A DNA stretch of 64,000 nt from an uncultured Pedosphaera sp. (GCA_903918755.1 CAIXFN010000071.1:37498-101497); one strand, 5' to 3'; shown: positions 8,874 through 18,761, counted from the stretch's first letter. Numbers and translations are program-made. Notes: generated from the sequence alone by a model not told the origin.

Positions 8874-11552
8874 ATGAAGTGGTCTGTTAATCGGGTAGGC
8901 TGGCTCTGGCTGGTGGCGCTGCTGGGGTTGACTCCCGGCCGGCTCACGGCGCAGGGATTTGGCGAACGCAAGGCGTTCGACGAGGCGTTGCAATCCTTCA
9001 ACGTCGGCGACTGGCAGCGAGCCGAAACCCAACTGGCGGAGTATACCCGGACGAATCCCCCCACGGTCCGGTATTTTCCGGACGCCGTGCTCCTCCGGGC
9101 CCAGGCCCTTTCCCATCTCACCAATCACACGGCGGCGCGCGATTTGCTGAGCGCCCAACTGGGCGTCGCCGGCAAACTCGCCGACCAATACGTGTATGGC
9201 ATCGCCCGGGAAAACGCATTAATGGGCGATCACACCCGGGCGGCGGCGGCGTACGCGCAGGTGGTGCGGGATTATGCCGATTCTCCCCTCCGCTGGGACG
9301 CCATCTACCATCAAGCCCGGGAGGTTTATGAACAGCAGGATTGGGCGCAGACGATCGAATTGCTGGGTTGGACCAACGGCGCGTTTCAACTGGCGCTGGC
9401 GGCCAACCCCACCAATAGCGCGGCGATGGACGGACTCCTCCTGCTGACGGAGGCGCAACTGAATCAGAAGAACTACGGTGCGGCGGAGGAAACCCTCCGG
9501 CGCCTGGGGGCGCGCAAATTGGAGCCGGCGGCGGAATGGAAGCGGGAGCATCTCACCGGTTTTGTGCAGTTGGCCACCGGCCGGGCGGAACCGGCCCTGC
9601 GCACCAGCACCAACCTGCTGCAACTCTCCTCCGCGCTGCGGCAGGGCGAATTGCAGGCGGAAAGCGCCCGGTTCCGCGTGGAAGTTCTCGAGAAACTCGA
9701 CCGCCTGGCGGAAGCCATTGAGGCGGCCCATGTGTACGAGACGAATTTCGCCACGTTGCTCACCCCCGAACGGCGCCGGCAGGTGGCTTTTAAAATCGTG
9801 GAATTGAACCTGCGCACCAACAATGTCAGTGCGGGAGCGCAGCAACTCGACGAATACTTCACCCGGCACCCGGAAGAGCGGGCCTCCGATCTCGCGCTGC
9901 TGACGCTCGGGGAATTGCGCCTGAAACAGCATTATCAAAACCTGGAAATCGACCCCAAGGCCCCCCCCGGGGCGGCCCCGCTCTCCGGCACCAATTACCT
10001 GCAACAGGCCCGCACCAACCTGAATTTGTTTGTGCTCGTGTTCACCAACAGCGAGTACCTCGGCCGGGCGTATCTGGATTTGGGCTGGTGCAACTGGGCG
10101 GACACCAACATCGCCGAGTGCCAGTCCGCTTTCAGTAATGCCGTGCGCCTGTTGCCGCCCGCGGGGGAGGAACAGGCGGTCGCCCGTTTCAAACTGGGGG
10201 ACCTCCAATATTTGCAACAGGACTTCGCAGGGGCCATCTCCAATTATTACACGGTGATTGACCGTTTCGGCCGGCTGCCGGCGGTCAAAGACAGCCTGGT
10301 CGAACAGGCGCTTTACCAGATTGTCCGCGCCGGCATTGCGGAAACCAACCTGAACGTGGCGGACGCCGCGCTGGGGCGGATTCTGGCGGAGTACCCAAAT
10401 GGTTTCCTGACCGAACGCGGCACGCTGTTGATGGCGCAGGAGTTCACCCGGCATGGCGCCCCGGCACATGCCCGCGAATTGCTGCTGGCCTTCGCTGCCC
10501 GCTGGCCCAATTCCGACCGGATGACCGAAGCGCGACTGGCCATCGCACGCAGTTACGAAAAAGAATCCGCCTGGGCGCTGGCCATCGGCGAGTATGACAA
10601 ATTGCTCCAATCAGGAAACACGAACACCAGCCTGCCGCGGGCCGAGTTCTCCCGGGCTTGGGATTATTATCTGCTCGGCAACGAAAGCAACGCGTTCGGC
10701 CTCTTCACCAATTTTGTGGCGAAAACCTCCAATCATTTTCTCGTCCCGTATGCGCAGAATTGGATCGCCGACCACTACGCCCGTCAGGAGAACTATTCGT
10801 TTGCGGAACGCAACTACGAGGCGGTGTGCAATACCCGGCCGGATTCGGAACTGGCGCTCCAGGCGCGCATGAATGCGGGCCGGATGGCCGTGCAACTGGC
10901 CAATATCGCGGATGCCAGCAACTACTTCAGCGAAGTGATCCGCAACACCAACTCCCCTCCCGGCCTGGTGCTGGAAGCACGTTTCGCCTATGGGGATGCG
11001 CTGAAATCCCTGGGCAGCGAAACCACCAACCGCACCTATTACCTCGACGCGGCCAAGATCTTCACCAGCCTGTTCAACCTGTACCCCACCAACCGCGTGG
11101 GCATCCAGGCCCTGGGCCGGGTGGGCGATTGCTACCGGGACCTGGCCGTGGCCGACACCAATTATTATGCCGAGGCGACCAAGACCTATCAACAGGTGGT
11201 GGACGCCCCGCCCGCGGACGTCCCGACGCGCTGTCTGGCGGAAATCGGGCTGGCCCAGGTCACCGAACGACTGGCCGATCTCACCACCAACGCGCCGGCC
11301 AAACGGGAGTTCCTGCGGCGGGCCCGGGAAGGCTATCTCAACGTGGTGCAGGGCACGCGCCTGCGGGAAGGCGAAAAACGCGTCCTGTTCTGGGTCAGCG
11401 AGGCGGGCGCCGCGGCATTGCGGGTGGACGAGGAATTGGGGGACTGGGAGCAATACGTGAAGCTTTGCGACACCCTGCAGGATTTGCTCCCCTCGCTGCG
11501 CGAGCAATTGTTGAAAAAACGGGCCCGGGCCGTGGAATCCGCGCGGCGGTGA
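8874..11552 (+). CDS. Large exported TPR-repeat protein
   Basis: 892 residues from the ATG at 8874, which gives a clean signal peptide (MKWSVNRVGWLWLVALLGLT, ending near TAQG). An in-frame ATG at 8853 would overlap uvrA by 11 bases and bury the signal. The mature protein is helical throughout with repeated TPR-like pairs spaced by about 35-40 residues, for example ALQSFNVGDWQRAETQLAEY, PLRWDAIYHQAREVYEQQDW and FKLGDLQYLQQDFAGAISNY. The arrangement resembles BamD/YbgF-type periplasmic TPR scaffolds but is far longer. Probably periplasmic and protein-binding; partners unknown. It leads into the Sel1-repeat gene 55 bases downstream, so the two repeat proteins may be coexpressed. Confidence 0.82.
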   Translation: MKWSVNRVGWLWLVALLGLTPGRLTAQGFGERKAFDEALQSFNVGDWQRAETQLAEYTRTNPPTVRYFPDAVLLRAQALSHLTNHTAARDLLSAQLGVAGKLADQYVYGIARENALMGDHTRAAAAYAQVVRDYADSPLRWDAIYHQAREVYEQQDWAQTIELLGWTNGAFQLALAANPTNSAAMDGLLLLTEAQLNQKNYGAAEETLRRLGARKLEPAAEWKREHLTGFVQLATGRAEPALRTSTNLLQLSSALRQGELQAESARFRVEVLEKLDRLAEAIEAAHVYETNFATLLTPERRRQVAFKIVELNLRTNNVSAGAQQLDEYFTRHPEERASDLALLTLGELRLKQHYQNLEIDPKAPPGAAPLSGTNYLQQARTNLNLFVLVFTNSEYLGRAYLDLGWCNWADTNIAECQSAFSNAVRLLPPAGEEQAVARFKLGDLQYLQQDFAGAISNYYTVIDRFGRLPAVKDSLVEQALYQIVRAGIAETNLNVADAALGRILAEYPNGFLTERGTLLMAQEFTRHGAPAHARELLLAFAARWPNSDRMTEARLAIARSYEKESAWALAIGEYDKLLQSGNTNTSLPRAEFSRAWDYYLLGNESNAFGLFTNFVAKTSNHFLVPYAQNWIADHYARQENYSFAERNYEAVCNTRPDSELALQARMNAGRMAVQLANIADASNYFSEVIRNTNSPPGLVLEARFAYGDALKSLGSETTNRTYYLDAAKIFTSLFNLYPTNRVGIQALGRVGDCYRDLAVADTNYYAEATKTYQQVVDAPPADVPTRCLAEIGLAQVTERLADLTTNAPAKREFLRRAREGYLNVVQGTRLREGEKRVLFWVSEAGAAALRVDEELGDWEQYVKLCDTLQDLLPSLREQLLKKRARAVESARR

Positions 11553-11607
11553 AAACCATGTGTCCCCACCCATTATGATAATAAACCAGGTAGGCTGCAG
11601 CTTTCGG

Positions 11608-14520
11608 ATGCGGCCATGGTTGGCGGCACTGACCGGGGTGCTCATAATGATCCAAACCGCCTGGGCCGGTCTTCCGCCACTGCTCCGTCCATCCGCCATA
11701 GGTTTGACCGATTTGACTAATCGCTGGGAAACGCTCCAAACCATTCCCCTCGAAGGAGATTTCCTTCTGAAAATCAAAGGCCTGCAATCCGCGGCGGAGC
11801 GGGGTGACACCAAGGCACAATATACCCTGGCACAAATCTTCGACTCCGGCCATGGTGTGGCGCGCGATGCGACGGCGGCGGTCAAATGGTATCGGCGGGC
11901 GGCGGAAAGTGGTTTAAAGGAAGCGCAACATGACCTGGGCCATTGTTACTTCGCCGGCGACGGAGTGGCTCAGGATTACCGGGAAGCCCGGGAATGGTAT
12001 CAAAAGGCCGCCGAGCAAGGCTACGCGCCTTCCCGCCATAATCTTGGCCGTCTCTATCTCAAAGGTCAGGGGGTGGCCACCAACCTGGATGAAGCTATCC
12101 GGTGGTTCCGCGCGGCAGCCGACCACAACCTAGCCCCGAGTCAACACGCGCTGGCCGTTATTTACTCGGTTCCCGAGTTCGGCCGCCAGGATTGGCCGCA
12201 GGCCATGGATTGGCTGCAAAAAGCCGCCGCCCAGAATCTGCCAGTCGCCGAAATGTTGCTAGGCCATTGTTACGCCTTTGGCGAAGGGGTCGCCCACGAC
12301 GAAATCGCGGCGGAGAATTGGCTACGCCGGGCGGCGGACCACGGAGCCACCCTTTGCTGGGATTGGCTGGGATCCATGTTGATAACCGGCAACGGGGTCC
12401 GGCAAAACTTTCCCGAGGCCATCAAGTGCCTCGAAAAAGCCGTCCAGCTGGGCGATCCGCAAGGGGTCAGCGACTTGGGTTATTGCTATGCCAACGGATT
12501 GGGAGTGGAGCGGGATCCGGAAAGAGCGGTCGAACTTTACCGGCGCGCTGCCGCCGCCGGTTCGGCTATCGCGGAGGCCAATCTGGGTTTCCAATACCGC
12601 AAAGGGGAAGGCGTCGCGCGGGATTATGACGAAGCCCAGCGCTGGTACTTTCGCGCGGCCGAGCATGGCAACGCCAACGCCTATCTGGGGATCGGACTCA
12701 TGCACTACCTCGGCCTCGCCGGCCCCACCAATCTCGCGGCGGCGGGGAGTTGGATTCGCAAGGCCGCGGAAGCCGGGGACCCCCAGGGAGAAGCCCTGCT
12801 GGGAGAGGGATATTTGAATGGTGACATTGTCCCGGAAGACCGGGAATCCGGCATCCAGTGGCTGCGCCGCGCCATCCGGCAAAATAACGCCGAGGCGATG
12901 TTCTCGCTGGGGAAAGCTTATCTGGAGGGAAAAGGCGCGCCCAAGGACCCCACTGAAGGATGCAACTGGATTCAGAAGGCCGCCGAACACGGCAGCCGTC
13001 CGGCGCAATATCGCCTGGGCAGTTTTTATTATAGCGGTACTGGCCGCCCTCAGGATTTTGCCCGGGCGTTTCACTGGTTCAAAAATTCGGGGGACGCGGG
13101 TTACGCGGATTCCGAAGTCATGCTGGGTTTCTGTTATCAACTCGGCCAAGGCACGCCCCGGAATTTGCCCGCCGGATTTGAATGGTACCGAAAAGCCGCG
13201 GCGCATGGATCGGCGATCGGAGAGTTCTGGGTGGGCTACTGTTACCATGAGGGCAAGGGAGTTCCGATCAACTTGATGGAAGCCCTCCATTGGTATGAAC
13301 AGGCGGCGGCGCATGGTAACGCACTGGCGGAGTTTCAGTCGGGAAACTTCTATTTCAGCGGGCAGATCGTGGCCCGAGACCAGCAAGCGGCCGTCCGGTG
13401 GTGGACCCGGGCGGCTGAACATGGCAACAATGACGCGCGCAAGTCGCTTGGCCGGTTGTATTTGAACGGCGTGGAGGTACCCAAGGATGAAGCGCAAGCG
13501 TTTGCTTGGTACCAATTGGCAGCCGATTCTGGCGACGCCGCCGCGCAAAGAGTACTGGGCTCATTTTTCGAGAACGGGCTGGTGGTGGCCCGGGACCCGG
13601 TCACTGCGGCGGGCTGGTATTTGAAAAGCGCCGAGGGCGGCAATCTTGATGCGGCGAATGCTTTGGGAATGGCGTTGTTGCTGGGAAAAGGCATCCCAGC
13701 AAATCGGGAGGACGCTATCCGTTGGTTGCGCGTGGCCGCCACTGGAGGGCACAAATCCGCACAATTCACCCTCGGCGTCTATTACGCGGGTGGCGCGAAT
13801 TCACCCACCAACCTGACCGAGATGACCAATTGGATTTTTCAAGCCTCCGCCCAAGCCGAGCCGCGCGCTTGGCATCAACTTGCCAACCTGTATGCGCGGG
13901 GATACGGCGTGCCGCAGGACAACTCCCAAGCCCTGGATTACCTGCGCCGGGCGGCGGGAGCGGGCTTGGGCGGAGCCCAGCACGATCTCGCCGAGCGGCT
14001 GTTGTTTGGCGTTGGCACCGGCACGAATATCAGCGAAGGCTTGCGCTGGTTGCGGCAAGCCGCGGAAGCGGGTTGGGAGCCATCCGAATGCCGGCTGGCC
14101 CAAGCGTATACCGAGGGGCGATGGGTGGAGCAGGATGACACGCGGGCGGTTTACTGGTATCGCAAAGCGGCGGAGGCGGGAAACGCAATGGCCCAATTAA
14201 ACCTGAGCGTTTTCGCAGTGAAGGGACGCGGCATGCCGAAGGATTTGCCGGAAGCGGCCAAGTGGGCGGCCTTGGCCGCGGCCCAAGGGCTGCCGGAGGG
14301 GGAAAACTTCATCGGTTATGCTTACGACCAAGGCTTGGGGGTGACCCAGGATCTCGCCGAAGCCTACAAATGGTACCAGTTGGCCATAAAACAGGATAAC
14401 GCCACCGCCAAGGTAAACTTTCGCAATCTGAAAGACCGCCTGACCAAGGAGCAGATCATCGATGGGGAGAACCGGGTCGCGGCGTTCGTGCCCCACCGCC
14501 GCGGTGAACCTTCAAAATAA
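11608..14520 (+). CDS. Giant Sel1-like repeat protein, exported
   Basis: 970 residues from the ATG at 11608, chosen because MRPWLAALTGVLIMIQTAWA is a standard signal peptide. In-frame starts at 11575 (ATG) and 11560 (GTG) only lengthen the N-terminus. From about residue 60 to the end the protein is an almost unbroken array of 36-residue Sel1-like repeats of the form A-LG-Y-GxGV-D--A--W--KAAE-G, for example LGHCYFAGDGVAQDYREARE; I count more than twenty. Sel1 solenoids bind proteins and in bacteria often serve in envelope or signalling complexes. No catalytic domain is visible. The length is well above common Sel1 proteins (200-500 residues). Confidence 0.9.
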   Translation: MRPWLAALTGVLIMIQTAWAGLPPLLRPSAIGLTDLTNRWETLQTIPLEGDFLLKIKGLQSAAERGDTKAQYTLAQIFDSGHGVARDATAAVKWYRRAAESGLKEAQHDLGHCYFAGDGVAQDYREAREWYQKAAEQGYAPSRHNLGRLYLKGQGVATNLDEAIRWFRAAADHNLAPSQHALAVIYSVPEFGRQDWPQAMDWLQKAAAQNLPVAEMLLGHCYAFGEGVAHDEIAAENWLRRAADHGATLCWDWLGSMLITGNGVRQNFPEAIKCLEKAVQLGDPQGVSDLGYCYANGLGVERDPERAVELYRRAAAAGSAIAEANLGFQYRKGEGVARDYDEAQRWYFRAAEHGNANAYLGIGLMHYLGLAGPTNLAAAGSWIRKAAEAGDPQGEALLGEGYLNGDIVPEDRESGIQWLRRAIRQNNAEAMFSLGKAYLEGKGAPKDPTEGCNWIQKAAEHGSRPAQYRLGSFYYSGTGRPQDFARAFHWFKNSGDAGYADSEVMLGFCYQLGQGTPRNLPAGFEWYRKAAAHGSAIGEFWVGYCYHEGKGVPINLMEALHWYEQAAAHGNALAEFQSGNFYFSGQIVARDQQAAVRWWTRAAEHGNNDARKSLGRLYLNGVEVPKDEAQAFAWYQLAADSGDAAAQRVLGSFFENGLVVARDPVTAAGWYLKSAEGGNLDAANALGMALLLGKGIPANREDAIRWLRVAATGGHKSAQFTLGVYYAGGANSPTNLTEMTNWIFQASAQAEPRAWHQLANLYARGYGVPQDNSQALDYLRRAAGAGLGGAQHDLAERLLFGVGTGTNISEGLRWLRQAAEAGWEPSECRLAQAYTEGRWVEQDDTRAVYWYRKAAEAGNAMAQLNLSVFAVKGRGMPKDLPEAAKWAALAAAQGLPEGENFIGYAYDQGLGVTQDLAEAYKWYQLAIKQDNATAKVNFRNLKDRLTKEQIIDGENRVAAFVPHRRGEPSK

Positions 14521-14623
14521 ACAACGTCCGCGCGCTCCATTGCCCGAACCTTTTGCGCGCCAATGCCCCGGGGTTCGAATTGACAGGCCGGGAGTCCGCC
14601 CTTAGCTTGGGTGCCAGTTGATT

Positions 14624-14974
14624 ATGAACGCCATCGCACCTGTCGAAACCGTTATCCGCATCACCGAGAGCGCCGCCGCGCAGATCAAACACCTCACGGC
14701 CATGGATCCGGCTAATGCCGGGAAACACCTCCGGATTTACGTGGAGCAAGGCGGTTGCTCGGGCATGCAATATGGCATGGTTTTCGATGAGGTCCGCCCC
14801 GATGATCACCAGGTGGAGATGTTTGATCTCATCGTGCTGGTGGATCCTTTCAGTGGGGGTCATTTGCGCGGTTCGACCGTCGATTTCCAGGATACCCTGA
14901 ACGCCTCCGGCTTCAAGGTCATCAACCCCAACGCCCGCCAAAGCTGCGGCTGCGGCAAGTCGTTCGAAGCCTGA
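14624..14974 (+). CDS. A-type iron-sulfur cluster insertion protein (ErpA/IscA family)
   Basis: 116 residues from the ATG at 14624; a TTG two codons upstream is also in frame. A-type carriers take assembled Fe-S clusters and pass them to apo-enzymes. All three ligand cysteines are present: Cys45 in EQGGCSGMQYG and Cys108/Cys110 in QSCGCGKSF, at the standard spacing. The start VIRITESAAAQIKHL and the DFQDTLNASGFKVINPNA block match the family. No isc or suf genes flank it, so it is a stand-alone carrier, and the sequence does not decide between ErpA and IscA. Confidence 0.94.
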   Translation: MNAIAPVETVIRITESAAAQIKHLTAMDPANAGKHLRIYVEQGGCSGMQYGMVFDEVRPDDHQVEMFDLIVLVDPFSGGHLRGSTVDFQDTLNASGFKVINPNARQSCGCGKSFEA

Positions 14975-15258
14975 TTCCCGGCCGTTTTCCGCCCCGAAAA
15001 ACTATCGCGGCGGCCGACTGGAATGAGGGAGGAGGTTTATTTGCCCCTTTTCAGAAAAAAGGCTGGCCTAGACCGGAGCCCACGGTTAATCATTTCTGCG
15101 AATTTGATCGCTAATCTCCCCGGACGGGGCGTGCGATCCACGGTGGATGGTGAACGTCTAAAACCCGACCGAAACGGCCATGCGGATGGAGTCGATATCG
15201 ACAAATCTGAGGGGGTGTTGCCGGGACCTGCCTCGCGGTGCCCGGCCAGAGGAAAGTC
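14975..15258 (+). promoter_or_regulatory. Long leader before the Mg2+-ATPase gene
   Basis: About 280 bases without a convincing gene; the frame 15023-15298 overlaps the ATPase start and looks random. The region has several short palindromes (for example CCCCGGACGGGG near 15118). mgtA-type genes are often controlled through a long leader that senses Mg2+, so this is the natural place for such control. I cannot match it to the M-box or the enteric mgtA leader. An AGAGGA ribosome-binding site lies just before the ATG at 15259. Confidence 0.3.
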
Positions 15259-17904
15259 ATGCTTAAGTCGATATTCTCCAAAATTTCTCCCGTCCTGATC
15301 GTCCGTGAGGCGAAGGCCGGCGCCAAGAAGATCACCGCGAATGAGCAGCGGTTGGTAGATTTTTGCGCCGTCAGCGTCGAGGACGCCCAAAAACGCTGTG
15401 CCACCGGGGCGAACGGATTGACCGCCGAACAGGTCGAAGGCTCCCGGCGGGAATTCGGCCCCAACGAACTGAAAGTGGGCGAAAAGACGGGGGTCCTGGG
15501 CGAAATCCTGCTGCGGTTCAAAAACCCCCTCGTGATCCAGCTGCTCGTGATCGCCGGAGTTTCCCTCGCCACCCAGGATTACGGCTCCGCCATTGTGGTG
15601 GGGGTGATGATTTTTCTCAGCGTGGTGCTGGCTTATTTTCAGGAAAGGCGCTCGGGCAAGGCGGTCGAAAAACTCCAGGCAATGGTGCAAACCAATTGCG
15701 TGGTGATCCGCGATGGCAAGGAAGTCGAAATCCCCATGCACGAAATCGTGCCCGGCGACCTGGTGATCCTGCAGGCGGGAGCCATCATCCCGGCGGATCT
15801 GCGGCTCCTGTTCACGAAGGACTTTTTCCTCGGCCAATCCGCTCTGACCGGTGAATCCATGCCGGTGGAAAAGAACGCCGCGCCCTGCGATCTCGCCGAC
15901 AAGGGCATCATCGAACTGCAGAACGCCTGCTTCCAGGGCAGCAATGTCATCAGCGGCACGGCCCGGGCGATCGTGGTCAACACCGGCAACCGCACCTATT
16001 TCGGTTCCATTTCGGAAAAATTGGCCGGTCAGCGCACCCTCACCAGCTTCGACCGGGGCATCGCCAGTTTCACCTGGCTCATGATCCGCTTCATGGTGGT
16101 GATGGTGAGCGTGGTGTTTGTGATTATCGCCATCAAGAAGCGCGATTTGCTCGAAGCCATCAAATTCAGCCTCGCGGTCGCGGTGGGCCTCACACCGGAA
16201 ATGCTCCCCATGATCGTGACGGTAAACCTGTCGAAGGGCGCGATGGCCATGTCCCGGAAGAAGGTGATCGTCAAAAAGCTCAATTCGATCCAAAACTTTG
16301 GCGCCATCGACATCCTTTGCACGGACAAGACCGGCACCCTGACCCAGGATCGCATCGTGCTGGAAAAGCATGTGGATGTGACCAACCGCAACAGCGACGA
16401 CGTGATGCGGTATGCGTACATGAACAGCTATTACCAGACGGGTTTGCGCAACCTGCTGGACCGTTCCATCCTCTCGCACACGGACCTGGATGTGGAACAG
16501 AGCTGCAAGAAGGTGGATGAGATTCCCTTTGATTTTTCCCGCAAACGCATGTCCGTGGTCATCGATTACGAGGGGGATCATGTGCTCATCTGCAAGGGCG
16601 CGGTGGAGGAAGTTTACCGCGTGTGCGACCGCTACCAGGTCGATGACGACATCAACCCGCTGATCGAAGTCATCAAAAATGACCTGATGGAAGAATATGA
16701 AGACCTGAGCGCGGACGGCTACCGGGTGGTGGCCATCGCCTACCGGGAGTTCCCGCGGGACAAACTGGTCTTCTCCGTCGCGGACGAAACCAACCTGATT
16801 CTCCTCGGCTACATCGCCTTTTTCGATCCCCCAAAGGAATCCGCCGCCCAGGCCCTGGAAACGCTGGCCAAAATGGGGGTGCAGACCAAAATTCTCACCG
16901 GCGACAATGCGCTGGTGACCCAAAAGATTTGCCGCGATGTGGGCCTCGTAGTGGAAAAGGTCGTGACCGGGGATCAATTGCGGGTGATGACCGAGGAACA
17001 ATTCTCCGAAGTGGTGGAGAAGGCGAATGTGTTTGCCCGGCTGTCGCCTTCCCAAAAGTCGGATATTATCCATGCCCTGCAAAAGCGCGGCCACGTCGTC
17101 GGTTACATGGGCGACGGCATCAATGACGCGCTGGCGCTCAAGATTTCGGATGTGGGCATTTCGGTGGATACCGCCGTGGACGTGGCCAAGGAAGCCGCAG
17201 ACATCGTCCTGCTGGAAAAGAGCCTGCTGGTCCTCGAGGAAGGCATTTACGAGGGGCGCAAGGTTTTCGGCAACATCATCAAATACATCCGCATGGGGGC
17301 GAGTTCCAACTTCGGCAACGTGTTCAGCGTGGTGGGTGGCAGCCTGTTCCTCCCCTTTGAGCCCATGCTGTCACGCCAGTTCCTCGTCAACAACCTGCTT
17401 TACGATTTCTCCCAACTGGCCATCCCTACGGACAAGGTGGACGAGGAATACATCCAGAAGCCGCGCAAGTGGAACATCGACAACGTCAAGCGCTTCATGA
17501 TGTATGTGGGGCCGATCAGTTCGATTTTTGATTATGCCACGTTTGCCCTGATGTGGTTCGTTTTCGGGGCCATGCATCACCAGACCGACGGCGACCATGC
17601 CGAACAGATCTTCCACACCGGCTGGTTCGTGGAATCGTTGCTCACCCAAACCTTGATTGTGCACATCATCCGCACCCGCAAAATCCCCTTTCTACAAAGC
17701 TCGCCGAGCCTGCCCCTGCTTTTGGGCACCATCTTGGTGATCGGCATCGGGGCCTATCTGCCTTATTCCATGTTTGCGCAGTACTTGGGCTTTGTGCCGC
17801 TGCCCGCCGCGTTTTGGTTGTGGATGGGCGGGTTTTTGCTCACCTATGGCGTGTTGTGCCATGTCGTCAAATCGTGGTTCTTCAACAAATTTGGCGCTGA
17901 CTGA
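15259..17904 (+). CDS. mgtA: Magnesium-transporting P-type ATPase (P3B, MgtA/MgtB family)
   Basis: 881 residues from the ATG at 15259, placed 4-5 bases after AGAGGA. An upstream in-frame GTG at 15238 is less likely. P3B ATPases import Mg2+ across the inner membrane. Motifs in order: cation-ATPase N-terminal domain, FKNPLVIQLLVIAG as the first hydrophobic stretch, TGES near residue 197, the phosphorylation site DKTGTLT near 354, KGAVEEV in the nucleotide domain, ILTGDN, GDGINDALAL near 617, and a C-terminal block of transmembrane helices. ALTGESMPVEK and AVAVGLTPEMLPMIVTVNLS are characteristic of the MgtA/MgtB group rather than Ca2+ pumps. The next gene begins two bases after the stop, an unusual link to a PTS-type regulator. 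Confidence 0.95.
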   Translation: MLKSIFSKISPVLIVREAKAGAKKITANEQRLVDFCAVSVEDAQKRCATGANGLTAEQVEGSRREFGPNELKVGEKTGVLGEILLRFKNPLVIQLLVIAGVSLATQDYGSAIVVGVMIFLSVVLAYFQERRSGKAVEKLQAMVQTNCVVIRDGKEVEIPMHEIVPGDLVILQAGAIIPADLRLLFTKDFFLGQSALTGESMPVEKNAAPCDLADKGIIELQNACFQGSNVISGTARAIVVNTGNRTYFGSISEKLAGQRTLTSFDRGIASFTWLMIRFMVVMVSVVFVIIAIKKRDLLEAIKFSLAVAVGLTPEMLPMIVTVNLSKGAMAMSRKKVIVKKLNSIQNFGAIDILCTDKTGTLTQDRIVLEKHVDVTNRNSDDVMRYAYMNSYYQTGLRNLLDRSILSHTDLDVEQSCKKVDEIPFDFSRKRMSVVIDYEGDHVLICKGAVEEVYRVCDRYQVDDDINPLIEVIKNDLMEEYEDLSADGYRVVAIAYREFPRDKLVFSVADETNLILLGYIAFFDPPKESAAQALETLAKMGVQTKILTGDNALVTQKICRDVGLVVEKVVTGDQLRVMTEEQFSEVVEKANVFARLSPSQKSDIIHALQKRGHVVGYMGDGINDALALKISDVGISVDTAVDVAKEAADIVLLEKSLLVLEEGIYEGRKVFGNIIKYIRMGASSNFGNVFSVVGGSLFLPFEPMLSRQFLVNNLLYDFSQLAIPTDKVDEEYIQKPRKWNIDNVKRFMMYVGPISSIFDYATFALMWFVFGAMHHQTDGDHAEQIFHTGWFVESLLTQTLIVHIIRTRKIPFLQSSPSLPLLLGTILVIGIGAYLPYSMFAQYLGFVPLPAAFWLWMGGFLLTYGVLCHVVKSWFFNKFGAD

Positions 17905-17906
17905 CC

Positions 17907-18761
17907 ATGAAAACCCTCTTAACCGCCCTCCAGGAAGGCCGCTTCGTCGAGTTGCCAGAAACGAACAAGGAGAAGGCGCTCAACTACCTGGCCAACCTCA
18001 TCGAGGCCATGCCGGACCTCAATCCGGGCACCGATGTGGCGGGCGGCGTGCTGGCCCGGGAAGCCCAGTTCAATACGGGCATCGGGATGGGCTGGGCCTG
18101 TCCGCACATGCGCACGAACCACGACGGCGCGATGATCTGCGCCGCCGGCTGGAGTCCCACGGGCCTGGATTACGGCTCGCCCGACCAGAAGCCGGTCCAT
18201 TTCGTGGTGATGTTTTACGTGCCGGATTCCCAAAAGCACGTCTATCTCAAAGAAATCTCCTCCCTGGTCAAGGCCATCCAGCGCAAGCAGGCCAACCAGG
18301 ATTTGGCGGCGCTAACCACTCTGGCAGCCGCCCGGGATTGGATCCTGGATCTCGTCTCCTCGGCCCTGGAATCCCAGATGTCCGATGCCAAGGCGCGGAT
18401 GATCCATCTGGAAGCCAAGCAGGCCGCTGCCACTTCGGTGTTGGAATGCGTTGCCCCCGCCATCTCCGCCCTGCCCTACACGGTCGTGCCGGTCTCCATC
18501 CTGGTCGCCCCCGGCGTCAAGCCCGTCGTCCTCTCCCAGGATGCCGATGCCATCGCCAAACTGGAATCCGGTCCGGAAATCGAAACCGCCCTGGCCCGCC
18601 AGGCGCCGTTTGACCACGCCGGCTACAAGATCATTTTCCGCTCCGTCATCAATTACCAATCCAAGCGCCAGCTTTACGATTGCCTGGCGCTCCGGGCCAT
18701 CACCGCCCCCGCCCCTGCCCCTGCCGCGCTCACCCCGGCAACCGACAAGCCAAAGGTCTGA
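17907..18761 (+). CDS. EIIA-Ntr/EIIA-Fru-like phosphotransfer protein with C-terminal extension
   Basis: 284 residues, starting two bases after the mgtA stop. Residues 1-150 match the PTS EIIA type 2 fold. The phospho-accepting histidine is His67 in GMGWACPHMR, equivalent to the G-x-A-x-PH-R site of PtsN and fructose EIIA, followed by a VHFVVMFYVPDSQKHVYLKE strand-helix stretch. After residue 150 comes about 110 residues that I do not recognise, probably a second regulatory domain, and an Ala/Pro-rich tail. EIIA-Ntr proteins control ion transport in other bacteria (K+ uptake through TrkA and KdpD in enterobacteria). The tight coupling suggests that this one regulates the Mg2+ pump; that is inference. 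No EI, HPr or EIIBC gene is in the window. Confidence 0.85.
   Translation: MKTLLTALQEGRFVELPETNKEKALNYLANLIEAMPDLNPGTDVAGGVLAREAQFNTGIGMGWACPHMRTNHDGAMICAAGWSPTGLDYGSPDQKPVHFVVMFYVPDSQKHVYLKEISSLVKAIQRKQANQDLAALTTLAAARDWILDLVSSALESQMSDAKARMIHLEAKQAAATSVLECVAPAISALPYTVVPVSILVAPGVKPVVLSQDADAIAKLESGPEIETALARQAPFDHAGYKIIFRSVINYQSKRQLYDCLALRAITAPAPAPAALTPATDKPKV

Noticed and set aside
15037..17094. 685-residue His-rich minus-strand frame over mgtA
   Set aside because: The His/Asp richness mirrors the plus-strand codons; it is not a metal-binding protein.
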